This document shows, piece after piece, positions 1-6,773 of a DNA stretch of 8,345 bases. The notes below the pieces were generated by a model. It was not told the origin of the DNA. It was given only the letters and a program-made list of their open reading frames with translations, and did no database searches. Origin of the DNA: Paracoccaceae bacterium (GTDB taxonomy: Bacteria > Pseudomonadota > Alphaproteobacteria > Rhodobacterales > Rhodobacteraceae); assembly GCA_002400675.1 (NCBI GenBank), contig NVQY01000056.1, positions 4,572 to 12,916 of the forward strand, written 5' to 3'. The position numbers and the translations under genes are program-made. Within the stretch, counting starts at the first letter, position 1, and every line of letters starts with the position of its first letter.

Positions 1-1646
1 CGGGTGAACCCACCGACGGCCCCGTCGAAGATCACCTTGGCCTCGGGGCGCGGGACGGCGTTCCACAGGCGCGTCAAAGGCGCATGGGCGCGCAATAGGG
101 CAAGCCCGCCAAGGATCGCGGCGATCGACATGAACAGGGGCGTGGTGAACCCGTGCCACAGCTTGGGGTAGAATTCGATCTCGCCCGCTGTGACGGCACT
201 GCCAGCGGCCTTGATAATCGGCCCGGCCAGCGCGAGCGGGAACAGCCCGATCAATACCACAAGCGCGGTCAGAAACACCGGCGACAACCACAGGCCCGCA
301 CCCGGATCATGCGGCTTGCCGGGGTAATCGCTGCGCACCGGCCCAAGGAACACATGCGAGATGTAGCGGAACGAATACGCCGCCGAGAAGATCGCCCCCA
401 GCACCGCCAGCCCCGGCACCAGATAAGGAGAGTTCAGCCACAGCGCCCCCAGCGAATCGTCCAGCATCATTTCCTTGGACAGGAACCCGTTCAGCGGCGG
501 AATACCGGCCATCGACAGGGCGGCAATCGTGGCGAACGTGAACGTCAACGGCATCAGGTGGCGCAAACCGCCAAGGCGTTTAATGTCACGGGTATGGGCC
601 GAATGGTCGATGATCCCGGCGGACATGAACAGGGTCGCCTTGAAGGTGGCGTGGTTGATGATGTGAAAGATCGCCGCCACCGCTGCCGCCTTGGTGCCGA
701 ACCCCAGCAACATGGTGATCAGCCCCAGTTGGCTGACCGTGGAATAGGCCAACAGCGCCTTCAGGTCGTCCTTGAACAGGGCAATCACCGCGCCCAGAAT
801 CATCGTCACCAGCCCGGTGGTGGCAACGATGTAAAACCACGCATCGGTTCCGGCCAACACCGGCCACATGCGCGCCATCAGGAACAGACCGGCCTTTACC
901 ATCGTCGCCGAATGCAGATAGGCCGACACCGGCGTCGGGGCCGCCATCGCGTGCGGCAGCCAGAAATGGAACGGAAACTGCGCCGATTTGGTGAAACAGC
1001 CCACAAGGATCAGCAACAGCGCCGGCAGATACAGTGGTGAGCCTTGGATCAGGTCTTTGTTTTGCAGGATCACCGTCAGGTCATAACTGCCGACGATATT
1101 GCCGATGATCAGCATACCACCGATCATCGCCAGCCCGCCCGACCCGGTGACCAACAGCGCCATGCGCGCGCCCTGCCGCCCCTCGGGCAGGTGTTTCCAA
1201 TAGCCGATCAACAGGAACGATGACAGCGATGTCAGTTCCCAGAACACCAGCAAAAGCAGCACGTTGTCCGACAACACGATCCCCACCATTGCGCCTTGGA
1301 ACAACAGCAGATAGGTGTAAAACTGCCCCATCGGGTCCTGACGCGACAGGTAAAACCGCGCGTAGATGATGATCAGCAACCCAATGCCAAGGATCAGGCT
1401 GGCAAACAGCAACCCCAACCCATCCAGAAAGAAATTGGCGTTCAGCCCCAGTCCGGGCATCCAGTCCAGCCGCGCGGTGATGATTTCGCCGCGCAGCACC
1501 GCCGGGGCATTGATCAACAGGCCAATCAGCGCCAGCAACGTCACCATTCCGGCCGACGCGGCAGAGGCATTGCGCCCGGCCCGGATCAGCAGCGCCGGGA
1601 ACACCGCGCCGATAAAGGGTAGTGCCGCAATCAGAAATAGGGACAA
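1..1646 (-). CDS. mrpA: Multisubunit Na+/H+ antiporter subunit A (MrpA/MnhA/PhaA), N-terminal ~548 residues, cut by left edge
   Basis: This is the large membrane subunit of a Mrp-type cation/proton antiporter, homologous to NuoL of complex I. Reading the minus strand gives one uninterrupted frame from about 1650 to the window edge, made of successive hydrophobic helices. Family hallmarks are visible (numbered from the TTG): the helix-5 glutamate in VFWELTSLSSF (E137); FTKSAQFPFHFWLPHAM with K220 and H232; APTPVSAYLHSATMVKAG with K251; and IFHIINHATFKATLFMSAG with H328, H332 and K336. These match the proton-channel lysine, histidine and glutamate positions of the NuoL/MrpA fold. The C-terminal part, the MrpA-specific extension and any following mrp genes lie outside the window. 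The start is TTG 1646-1644, because GGAG (1655-1658) sits 8 nt upstream of it; an in-frame GTG at 1652 is only 2 nt from that GGAG. NuoL itself is less likely, because the hallmark block and the sequence after residue ~480 look Mrp-like, but without the downstream genes the subunit name is not proven. Confidence 0.9.
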   Translation of the reverse strand, partial: MSLFLIAALPFIGAVFPALLIRAGRNASAASAGMVTLLALIGLLINAPAVLRGEIITARLDWMPGLGLNANFFLDGLGLLFASLILGIGLLIIIYARFYLSRQDPMGQFYTYLLLFQGAMVGIVLSDNVLLLLVFWELTSLSSFLLIGYWKHLPEGRQGARMALLVTGSGGLAMIGGMLIIGNIVGSYDLTVILQNKDLIQGSPLYLPALLLILVGCFTKSAQFPFHFWLPHAMAAPTPVSAYLHSATMVKAGLFLMARMWPVLAGTDAWFYIVATTGLVTMILGAVIALFKDDLKALLAYSTVSQLGLITMLLGFGTKAAAVAAIFHIINHATFKATLFMSAGIIDHSAHTRDIKRLGGLRHLMPLTFTFATIAALSMAGIPPLNGFLSKEMMLDDSLGALWLNSPYLVPGLAVLGAIFSAAYSFRYISHVFLGPVRSDYPGKPHDPGAGLWLSPVFLTALVVLIGLFPLALAGPIIKAAGSAVTAGEIEFYPKLWHGFTTPLFMSIAAILGGLALLRAHAPLTRLWNAVPRPEAKVIFDGAVGGFT

Positions 1647-1654
1647 GGACACGT

Positions 1655-1658
1655 CTCC
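1655..1658 (-). promoter_or_regulatory. Shine-Dalgarno sequence that decides the mrpA start
   Basis: On the minus strand GGAG is followed by ACGTGTCC and then TTG. This gives 8 nt to the TTG start but only 2 nt to the in-frame GTG at 1652. Normal spacing favours TTG. The choice changes the protein by only two residues. Confidence 0.45.
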
Positions 1659-1687
1659 GAGGTAGCTGGGCCAGTAAATCTGTGCCT

Positions 1688-1716
1688 TGCCTAAGGAAAT
1701 TTTTCCCTCTGTCCAA
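1688..1716 (-). promoter_or_regulatory. Weak candidate promoter for mrpA
   Basis: On the minus strand TTGGAC (1716-1711) is separated by exactly 17 nt from TAGGCA (1693-1688), which would place transcription start about 30 nt before the mrpA start. Both hexamers match the sigma70 consensus poorly. The spacer contains a near-palindrome, GGAAA-TT-TTTCC (1695-1706), that could be an operator or simply an AT-rich patch. The geometry is right but the sequence support is weak. Confidence 0.2.
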
Positions 1717-1790
1717 CCCTTGAAGTGCGCGCGACCGCCCCCAAAGCCGGTTTTCCGGCCAAAATTGTTTGCCAAAGCGGGTTTACGCCG

Positions 1791-1828
1791 TGTTCATGCC
1801 CGTTCTGCACCTGACGGGAACTTGAACA
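1791..1828. repeat. Imperfect inverted repeat in the divergent intergenic region
   Basis: TGTTCA (1791-1796) pairs with TGAACA (1823-1828), and CCCGT (1799-1803) pairs with ACGGG (1814-1818). The two stems are separated by a 2-nt versus 4-nt internal bulge, and the loop is 10 nt. The element lies about 115 bp before the rhodanese start and about 140 bp before the mrpA start. It could be a regulator-binding site or an RNA hairpin. No particular regulator can be named from the sequence. Confidence 0.35.
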
Positions 1829-1944
1829 TTCATGACCACATGGCGGGGGGTTCTTGTGTGGCTTTCGTGCTAAATGGGTATCTCAGGGTCAGCAATAGGT
1901 GATATGTCTGGCCCTTTTCCGGTAACAAATTACAGAAGTGCGCA

Positions 1945-2454
1945 ATGACAGATACACCCACCCAATCCCGTATGACCCCCCGACGTATCGTTCTGGGGCT
2001 GGTCGCGACGCTGGCCCTTGTTGTGGGGGCGGGCGCGATCTGGATGACGCTGGCACCGGTCTCGTTCTGGGCGATGCTGACGCCGGAATACACCGGCAAG
2101 GATATAACCGTGACCGAGGCGCATCAGCGCGCGGTTGACGGCGACATCATCCTGATCGACATCCGCCGCCCGGACGAATGGAAAAAGACCGGGGTGGGCG
2201 AAGGCGCGCAACCGCTCGACATGCGGCGCGATGATTTTGTCGAGGAACTGACCAAAATCGTCGGCGGAAAACTTGATACGCAAGTTGCGCTGATGTGCGC
2301 GCGCGGCGTGCGCTCTGCCAAGATGAGCAAGAAACTGACCGAGGCCGGATTCACCCGAATCATCGACGTGCCCGAGGGGATGTTGGGATCGCGGGCCGGG
2401 CCGGGGTGGCTGGGCAGTGACCTGCCGACGCGCAGCTACGACGAGGAGTCCTGA
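1945..2454 (+). CDS. Membrane-anchored rhodanese-like domain protein
   Basis: The 169-residue protein starts with a basic N-terminus (R9, R13, R14) and one hydrophobic helix (about residues 14-36), followed by a rhodanese domain (about 54-160). The positive-inside rule puts the domain in the periplasm. The domain shows the usual landmarks: ILIDIRRPDEW (about 69-79), then the active-site loop CARGVRS with the catalytic cysteine at C118, and the C-terminal DVPEGMLG segment. Rhodaneses carry sulfane sulfur as a cysteine persulfide, so an active enzyme is plausible; the natural donor and acceptor are unknown. The start is ATG 1945 with a weak AGAAG six bases upstream; a later ATG at codon 10 is possible and would keep the helix. 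The stop overlaps the next gene's ATG by one base, so the two are very probably co-transcribed. Confidence 0.9.
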   Translation: MTDTPTQSRMTPRRIVLGLVATLALVVGAGAIWMTLAPVSFWAMLTPEYTGKDITVTEAHQRAVDGDIILIDIRRPDEWKKTGVGEGAQPLDMRRDDFVEELTKIVGGKLDTQVALMCARGVRSAKMSKKLTEAGFTRIIDVPEGMLGSRAGPGWLGSDLPTRSYDEES

Positions 2455-3284
2455 TGAAACGATTGATTGGCGCGCTGGCTGGCCTGACGGTCTTTGCCAG
2501 CCCGGCGCTGGCGGGATGCGGCGACGACCCCGGCCCCTGCGAGATCAAGGGCGGAAATTACGAACTGGCCTTGCCGGAGGGGGACATCGCGTCGCCTCCG
2601 GTGGTGATGTTCCTGCATGGGGCGGGCGGCACCGGGGCCAAGGCGATGAAGAACAAGACACTGATGAATTCGCTGTTGTCGCGCGGGTATGCAGTGGTTG
2701 CCCCGACCGGTTCGCGCAAGTTCCGCAATAGCCCGGGGTTCGTCTGGAACTTCTTTCCAGATTGGGACGGGCGGGACGAGACACAGTTCCTGGTCGACGT
2801 GGCCGATGATGCGGCCAAGCGGTTTGATCTGGACCGCGACCGGATCCTGCTGGCCGGGTTTTCGGCTGGTGCGTTTATGGTCACCTATCTGGCCTGCGAT
2901 ACACCCGGTGCCTTTGCCGCCTACGCGCCGGTTTCGGGTGGCTTCTGGCGACCCCAGCCGGAAATGTGCATCGGGCCGGTCAGGCTGTTCCAAACCCACG
3001 GGTGGTCGGACAAGACCGTACCGCTGGAAGGGCGGGTCCTGGGCAACGGACGGTTTGAGCAGGGCGATATCTTTGCCGGGCTGGAACTGTGGCGCGCGAC
3101 CAATGAATGTGACGGGCAGAACCCGGATTCCACATCAAAAACCGGTGATTTCATGCGCCGCAAGTGGAGCGATTGCGAAGGTGGCTCGGCCCTTGAGATG
3201 GCCTTGTTCCCCGGAGGCCACAAGGTTCCCGCAGGTTGGAGCGACATGGTGCTGGACTGGTTCGAGGCGCAAAACAACGGGTGA
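2454..3284 (+). CDS. Exported alpha/beta-hydrolase, PHB depolymerase / feruloyl esterase-like
   Basis: A 276-residue secreted serine hydrolase resembling the LpqC / polyhydroxybutyrate-depolymerase family (esterase_phb type). Residues 1-20 form a signal peptide (MKRLI, a hydrophobic core, then SPALA). After it come the oxyanion-hole motif FLHGAGG (53-59), the nucleophile elbow GFSAG (S137), the likely catalytic Asp in HGWSDKTVP (D186), and the likely His in PGGHKVP (H256). Six cysteines (22, 29, 148, 172, 219, 241) could form disulfides after export. The region around C22 also fits a lipobox (LAGC), so a lipoprotein is an alternative; the paired CGDDPGPC favours ordinary cleavage and a C22-C29 bridge. 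The ATG shares its A with the TGA of the rhodanese gene, and GAGGAG (2443-2448) is a good ribosome-binding site. The substrate is unknown: members of this fold include PHB depolymerases, acetylxylan and feruloyl esterases. At this size and without a substrate-binding domain it is probably not an extracellular polymer depolymerase. Confidence 0.88.
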   Translation: MKRLIGALAGLTVFASPALAGCGDDPGPCEIKGGNYELALPEGDIASPPVVMFLHGAGGTGAKAMKNKTLMNSLLSRGYAVVAPTGSRKFRNSPGFVWNFFPDWDGRDETQFLVDVADDAAKRFDLDRDRILLAGFSAGAFMVTYLACDTPGAFAAYAPVSGGFWRPQPEMCIGPVRLFQTHGWSDKTVPLEGRVLGNGRFEQGDIFAGLELWRATNECDGQNPDSTSKTGDFMRRKWSDCEGGSALEMALFPGGHKVPAGWSDMVLDWFEAQNNG

Positions 3285-3292
3285 TGTTGTTT

Positions 3293-3348
3293 GTAGGGTG
3301 GGTGGTAACCCACCATCCGTCGCCGTGGTGGGTTATCACCCACCCTAC
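3293..3348. repeat. REPIN-like pair of inverted REP hairpins between convergent genes
   Basis: Two 23-bp arms (3293-3315 and 3326-3348) are inverted copies matching at 22 of 23 positions, separated by a 10-bp loop. The only mismatch (G3305 against T3336) would still pair as G-U in RNA. Each arm contains its own small hairpin, GGTGGGT - 4 nt - ACCCACC (3297-3314 and 3327-3344), so the element can fold either as two small hairpins or as one long one. This is the layout of REP doublets. The GTAGGGTGGGT...ACCCACCCTAC motif resembles interspersed repeats I recall from many proteobacterial genomes. It starts 8 bp after the esterase stop and ends 3 bp before the opgH stop codon. Neither flank has a T-tract, so it is not a textbook intrinsic terminator, although it may block transcription or protect the 3' ends of both mRNAs. 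Confidence 0.85.
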
Positions 3349-3351
3349 GAA

Positions 3352-5241
3352 TCACTCGGCCGGGGTGGCCACGTCGTCACTGCCATCCAGAATGGATTTC
3401 AGCTCGCGGCGATAGTGGCGCGCGGCCTGATTGATGGCCGGTTCGGCAAAGACTTCGCGGGTGCCCATCCAGCGGGCGCGCCGGGATGACACCGTCAGGC
3501 CGCTCAGCGCCGACAGGGGCACGGCCAGCGCCAGTGACAAGGCGATCGGGACCAGCCATGGGGAAATGACCCCGGCGAATATCCCGGCCCACAGCGCCAA
3601 CCCGCTGACCGTTTCCAGCGCGTGGGTGATCAGCAACGTGCCAAGCCCATAACGCCCGCCCGCGCGGGTTTGCGGTTGCCAGCCCTTTTGCAGACCCAGA
3701 AATGTGCGGAACACCGCGATCATCTGTTGCACCATCAGAATCGGCGCATAAAGGATCGACAGGGCAATTTCCGACAGGAACGACCCGGTAAGCCGCCACC
3801 CGCCGCCAAATTCGCTGAACCGCGCGCCGGTTAGCGGCAGGGACGCCACCCCCAGCAGTTTCGGGGCCAGCAGCATCGCATACATCAGCACGATGATCAG
3901 CACATGGCGGGCTTCGGTCATTTCCGGCCAGGTCGGCATCAGTGGGTTGGTTTCGCTAAAGTATGTCAGCACCGACGCGTCTTCTCCGCGCCCTATCAAG
4001 GCCCACATCACCAGCAGGGCAAACCAGATCGGCGACAGCAAATAGCCAATCGCCCCGTGAAACAGGTGGAACCGTGACAGCGGTTTGAACCCACGGGTTC
4101 CCAGCAGGTTGAGGTGTTGCAGATTGCCCTGACACCAGCGCCGGTCGCGCAGGATGTAGTCGATCAGCGTCGGCGGACTTTCCTCGTAACTACCCCGGAT
4201 ACGCGGCAGGAACCGCACGCCCCAACCGGCGCGGCGCAGCAGGGAGGCTTCGACGAAATCATGGCTCATGATCAGTTGTTCGCGCCCGCGTAGTGACCGC
4301 AGTTTGGGCAACCCGGCGCTACTGGCAAAGGCGGCCGTGCGGATGATCGCGTTGTGGCCCCAGTAGTTGCCTTCACGCCCGCACCAGCGCGACATGCCCT
4401 CGGCCAGCGCCGCGCCGTAGACGCCGTTGGCGAATTGCTGCATCCGCGCGAACACCGATTGCGCGCCGATCAGTTGCGGAAAGCTTTGGATCAGACCGGC
4501 ACCGGGATCACGCCCCAAGGCGTCCGTAAGGCGGGCAATGGCGCGTCCGGTCATCAGGCTGTCGGCGTCCAGCACCAGCATCGCCTGCCAGTCGCCGCCC
4601 CAGCGGCTGACCCAGTCGGCGATGTTTCCCACCTTGCGATCGGTGTTCAGCACCCGGCGGCGGTAATACAGGTCAAGCCCCGGTGACAGTGACGCGCGCA
4701 ACGCCTGAACGCTGGCCTGTTCCTGTGCGGCAATGGCGTCATCGCGGGTGTCGCTGAGGATGAACATCGCATAGGAATGCCGTCCACCGCGCGCGCGCAG
4801 TTCTTCCAGCATCGAACGCGCGTTGCCCAGCACATACCACGGCACTTCGTTGTGGATCGGCATCAACAGCGCCACGTTCAGCGCCTCGGGCGTGCCTTTC
4901 AACATGGTGCGGGTGGGGGTGCTGTCCTGTCGGGCAAGCGCATAGATGCCCAGCAAAACGGTGCTGAGGGTGAAGGTGATCCAGAAGAAATTGAACGCGA
5001 TCAGGCTAAGCAGGGTGCCTTCGATCACGCTAATCCCCTGATCCGAGAACCAGCCGTACATGACCCAGACCAAGGCGACCGTGGCCACCATCGCCGGGCT
5101 CAAGGCCAGCACCCGCCACAGGGCGACGCGGTGGTCCTGCGCCGTTTCCGGTGCCTGTGCATCCTGAAAGGTCGCGCCGAAATCCTGCGGCGGCATGGCC
5201 ACCGGGTTTTCCGGTGGCATCAGGTGCAGATCATTGGTCAT
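3352..5241 (-). CDS. opgH: Glucans biosynthesis glucosyltransferase H (OpgH/MdoH)
   Basis: Inner-membrane family 2 glycosyltransferase that polymerises glucose from UDP-glucose into the linear OPG backbone and moves it to the periplasm. The ATG-initiated protein has 629 residues. It shows two N-terminal membrane helices (about 47-63 and 77-102), then the cytoplasmic catalytic domain with ALLMPIHNE, ILSDTRDD (D164), VLDADSLMTG (D225/D227), MSHDFVEA (D328) and the OpgH-type RRWCQGN (R367-N373). Several C-terminal helices follow (about 395-417, 446-465, 490-510, 537-582). E. coli OpgH is about 847 residues; the extra N-terminal region used there for other interactions is missing, as expected for short alphaproteobacterial forms. 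An in-frame GTG lies 9 bp upstream at 5250, but ATG 5241 is preferred because it forms an ATGA overlap with the opgG stop. It is the last gene of the operon and ends 3 bp from the REPIN-like element. Confidence 0.96.
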   Translation of the reverse strand: MTNDLHLMPPENPVAMPPQDFGATFQDAQAPETAQDHRVALWRVLALSPAMVATVALVWVMYGWFSDQGISVIEGTLLSLIAFNFFWITFTLSTVLLGIYALARQDSTPTRTMLKGTPEALNVALLMPIHNEVPWYVLGNARSMLEELRARGGRHSYAMFILSDTRDDAIAAQEQASVQALRASLSPGLDLYYRRRVLNTDRKVGNIADWVSRWGGDWQAMLVLDADSLMTGRAIARLTDALGRDPGAGLIQSFPQLIGAQSVFARMQQFANGVYGAALAEGMSRWCGREGNYWGHNAIIRTAAFASSAGLPKLRSLRGREQLIMSHDFVEASLLRRAGWGVRFLPRIRGSYEESPPTLIDYILRDRRWCQGNLQHLNLLGTRGFKPLSRFHLFHGAIGYLLSPIWFALLVMWALIGRGEDASVLTYFSETNPLMPTWPEMTEARHVLIIVLMYAMLLAPKLLGVASLPLTGARFSEFGGGWRLTGSFLSEIALSILYAPILMVQQMIAVFRTFLGLQKGWQPQTRAGGRYGLGTLLITHALETVSGLALWAGIFAGVISPWLVPIALSLALAVPLSALSGLTVSSRRARWMGTREVFAEPAINQAARHYRRELKSILDGSDDVATPAE

Positions 5242-6773
5242 GCGGTCCACCGGTACAGCCAGACTTCGGTGGCGGCATGGCCATCGCGGCGCAGTTGCGC
5301 GCGGAGTTCGACCATCTTGCGCTCACCAGCGTCAAACGAAAACGCCAGCCTTAGTCCGCCGGTTTGCGGGTTGCGCTGCAACACCCCGTCGGTGGTCTTG
5401 GCATGCGGAGAGCTAACCCGCACATCCATCGCATCGGGACCGTTGGCAAAGGCCGGGTGATCCTCAAAATCAATCGCCACGATGCGCCCACCTGCGCGGC
5501 GCGCGCCCATCGAGGTGTTGGTGACCCGTGCCACAACCGGATCGGCGGGCGAGGTGACCACCCCGGCGGCCTCGGTGCCCCAGCTTAGGCGATAGGCAAG
5601 ATCAACGCGGCTGCCGGCCTTCATCGGTTCCTGCGGGCGCCAATAGGCGACGATGTTGTCGTAGATTTCCTGATCGGCCGGGATTTCCACCAGCGTCACC
5701 GCCCCCTTGCCCCAGTCGCCCATGGGTTCGACCCAGACGCAGGGACGCTTGTGATACAGCGCTTCGAGGTCGGCGAAATCGGACAATTCGCGCGGGCGCT
5801 GCATCAGGCCAAAGCCTTTGGGGTTGGTGTCGACAAACGACGACACCTGCAAGCGGCGCGGATTGGCCAGCGGGCGCCACAGCTCTTCGCCCGCGCCGTT
5901 GCGGATCATCAGCCCGTCGCTGTCATGCACGGCGGGGCGGAAGTCGTCGAACCTTGTGCGGTCGGTGCTGTCATAGAGGAACATTGAGGTCAGTGGGCCC
6001 AGCCCCACATGGCCAAGATCGCGGCGGGGAAACAGAGTGGCCGTCACCTCCATCACGCAATTCTCGCCGGGGGTGATGTCGAAGCGGTAAGCGCCGGTGA
6101 CGCCCGGGCTGTCCAGCAAAGCGTGCACGATGATGTTGCGTTGATCCGCCGCCGGGCGTTCCAGCCAAAAGTGGGTAAAGTCCGGGAACTCTTCGCCCAT
6201 AGGGTCGCCGGTTTTGAGGGCAAGCCCGCGCGCCGACAGGCCATAGGTTTGCCCCAGCCCGATGGCACGGAAATAGCTGGCCCCCTGAAACACGCAGAAT
6301 TCGTTCTTTTTGCCCGGCTCGCCCAGATCGGTACGCAGACGGAAACCAGAGTACCCCAAGGCCCCCTGTTCGGTCAGGTCCGGCACCTTGTCGGTGTGAT
6401 CAAACGCCGACAGGTCAAACGGCACCAGTTGCGGGGTGCCGTCCACCACCTGATCAATGGTGATGGCTTGGGGGAAATACAGGCCGGGTTGAAAGAAATC
6501 GACATTATAGGACGCGTCGGTGTCGCGCCAAAGCGCGGCAGTGTGGCGGAACCAGATGGATTTATACTGCTCGTAGGTCAGGTCACGCCAGTCCTTTGGC
6601 ACTTGGGCGCGCGGCGTATAGGCGGATTTGGCCATGTCAGCGGCCAGCGCGATGACCTGTTCACGGCCAAAATCGCCGCCGGTTGTGGCGGTCCATGCCG
6701 CACCGGGCAGGGCCAGAAACGGGGCAAGGGCCGTGGTTCCCGCCAAAAAAGAGCGCCGCGTCAATTCGGTCAT
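5238..6773 (-). CDS. opgG: Periplasmic glucan biosynthesis protein OpgG/OpgD family (MdoG), Tat-exported
   Basis: A 511-residue periplasmic protein of the MdoG family, the same length as E. coli OpgG. Family members are required for OPG assembly, and E. coli OpgG/OpgD have been reported to act as beta-1,2-glucanases (GH186). The N-terminus carries a twin-arginine signal, TRRSFLAG (R6, R7), followed by a hydrophobic stretch ending near residues 26-29. In E. coli it is OpgD, not OpgG, that uses Tat. Conserved-looking blocks include the acidic VHDSDGL (H283-D286), LWRPLANP (298-305), WVEPMGDWGKGAV (D353) and NIVAYWRP (373-380). Which acids are catalytic cannot be fixed from sequence alone. The frame is open further upstream to an ATG at 7061, but that part is the out-of-frame shadow of opgC. 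The real start is ATG 6773, which overlaps the opgC stop as ATGA and precedes the Tat motif. The stop overlaps the opgH start the same way. Confidence 0.95.
   Translation of the reverse strand: MTELTRRSFLAGTTALAPFLALPGAAWTATTGGDFGREQVIALAADMAKSAYTPRAQVPKDWRDLTYEQYKSIWFRHTAALWRDTDASYNVDFFQPGLYFPQAITIDQVVDGTPQLVPFDLSAFDHTDKVPDLTEQGALGYSGFRLRTDLGEPGKKNEFCVFQGASYFRAIGLGQTYGLSARGLALKTGDPMGEEFPDFTHFWLERPAADQRNIIVHALLDSPGVTGAYRFDITPGENCVMEVTATLFPRRDLGHVGLGPLTSMFLYDSTDRTRFDDFRPAVHDSDGLMIRNGAGEELWRPLANPRRLQVSSFVDTNPKGFGLMQRPRELSDFADLEALYHKRPCVWVEPMGDWGKGAVTLVEIPADQEIYDNIVAYWRPQEPMKAGSRVDLAYRLSWGTEAAGVVTSPADPVVARVTNTSMGARRAGGRIVAIDFEDHPAFANGPDAMDVRVSSPHAKTTDGVLQRNPQTGGLRLAFSFDAGERKMVELRAQLRRDGHAATEVWLYRWTA

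Larger units (their letters stand above)
1653..1944. other. Divergent intergenic region between mrpA and the rhodanese gene
   Basis: About 290 bp separate the two divergent starts and must hold promoters for both directions. The region is less GC-rich than the genes. It contains the candidate mrpA promoter near 1688-1716, a small hairpin GCCGG-TTTT-CCGGC (1746-1759), and an imperfect inverted repeat (1791-1828). No convincing plus-strand -35/-10 pair was found for the rhodanese gene. I saw no RNA gene or riboswitch that I could name. Confidence 0.6.

Noticed and set aside
153..1040. 295-codon plus-strand open frame rich in Gln, Arg and His
   Set aside because: It lies entirely opposite the MrpA frame, has the biased composition of an antisense shadow in GC-rich DNA, and shows no recognisable domain.
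1081..1716. 211-codon minus-strand open frame starting in the intergenic region
   Set aside because: It is a frame-shifted shadow of mrpA; the neighbouring frame encodes the conserved antiporter helices.
1832..1873. 13-codon plus-strand open frame (MTTWRGVLVWLSC) upstream of the rhodanese gene, considered as a leader peptide
   Set aside because: It has two Trp codons but no ribosome-binding site and no terminator/antiterminator structure after it, and the downstream genes are not biosynthetic.
3285..3351. Classical bidirectional intrinsic terminator
   Set aside because: The hairpin is strong but neither strand has a T-tract after it; the symmetric double-hairpin layout fits a REP-type element better.
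4777..5460. 227-codon plus-strand open frame across the opgH/opgG junction
   Set aside because: It is antisense to two well-supported genes and has no recognisable domain or coding-like composition.
5826..5847. 7-bp hairpin GGTGTCG...CGACACC inside opgG
   Set aside because: It is short, sits in conserved coding sequence and is explained by codon content (VSSFVDTN).
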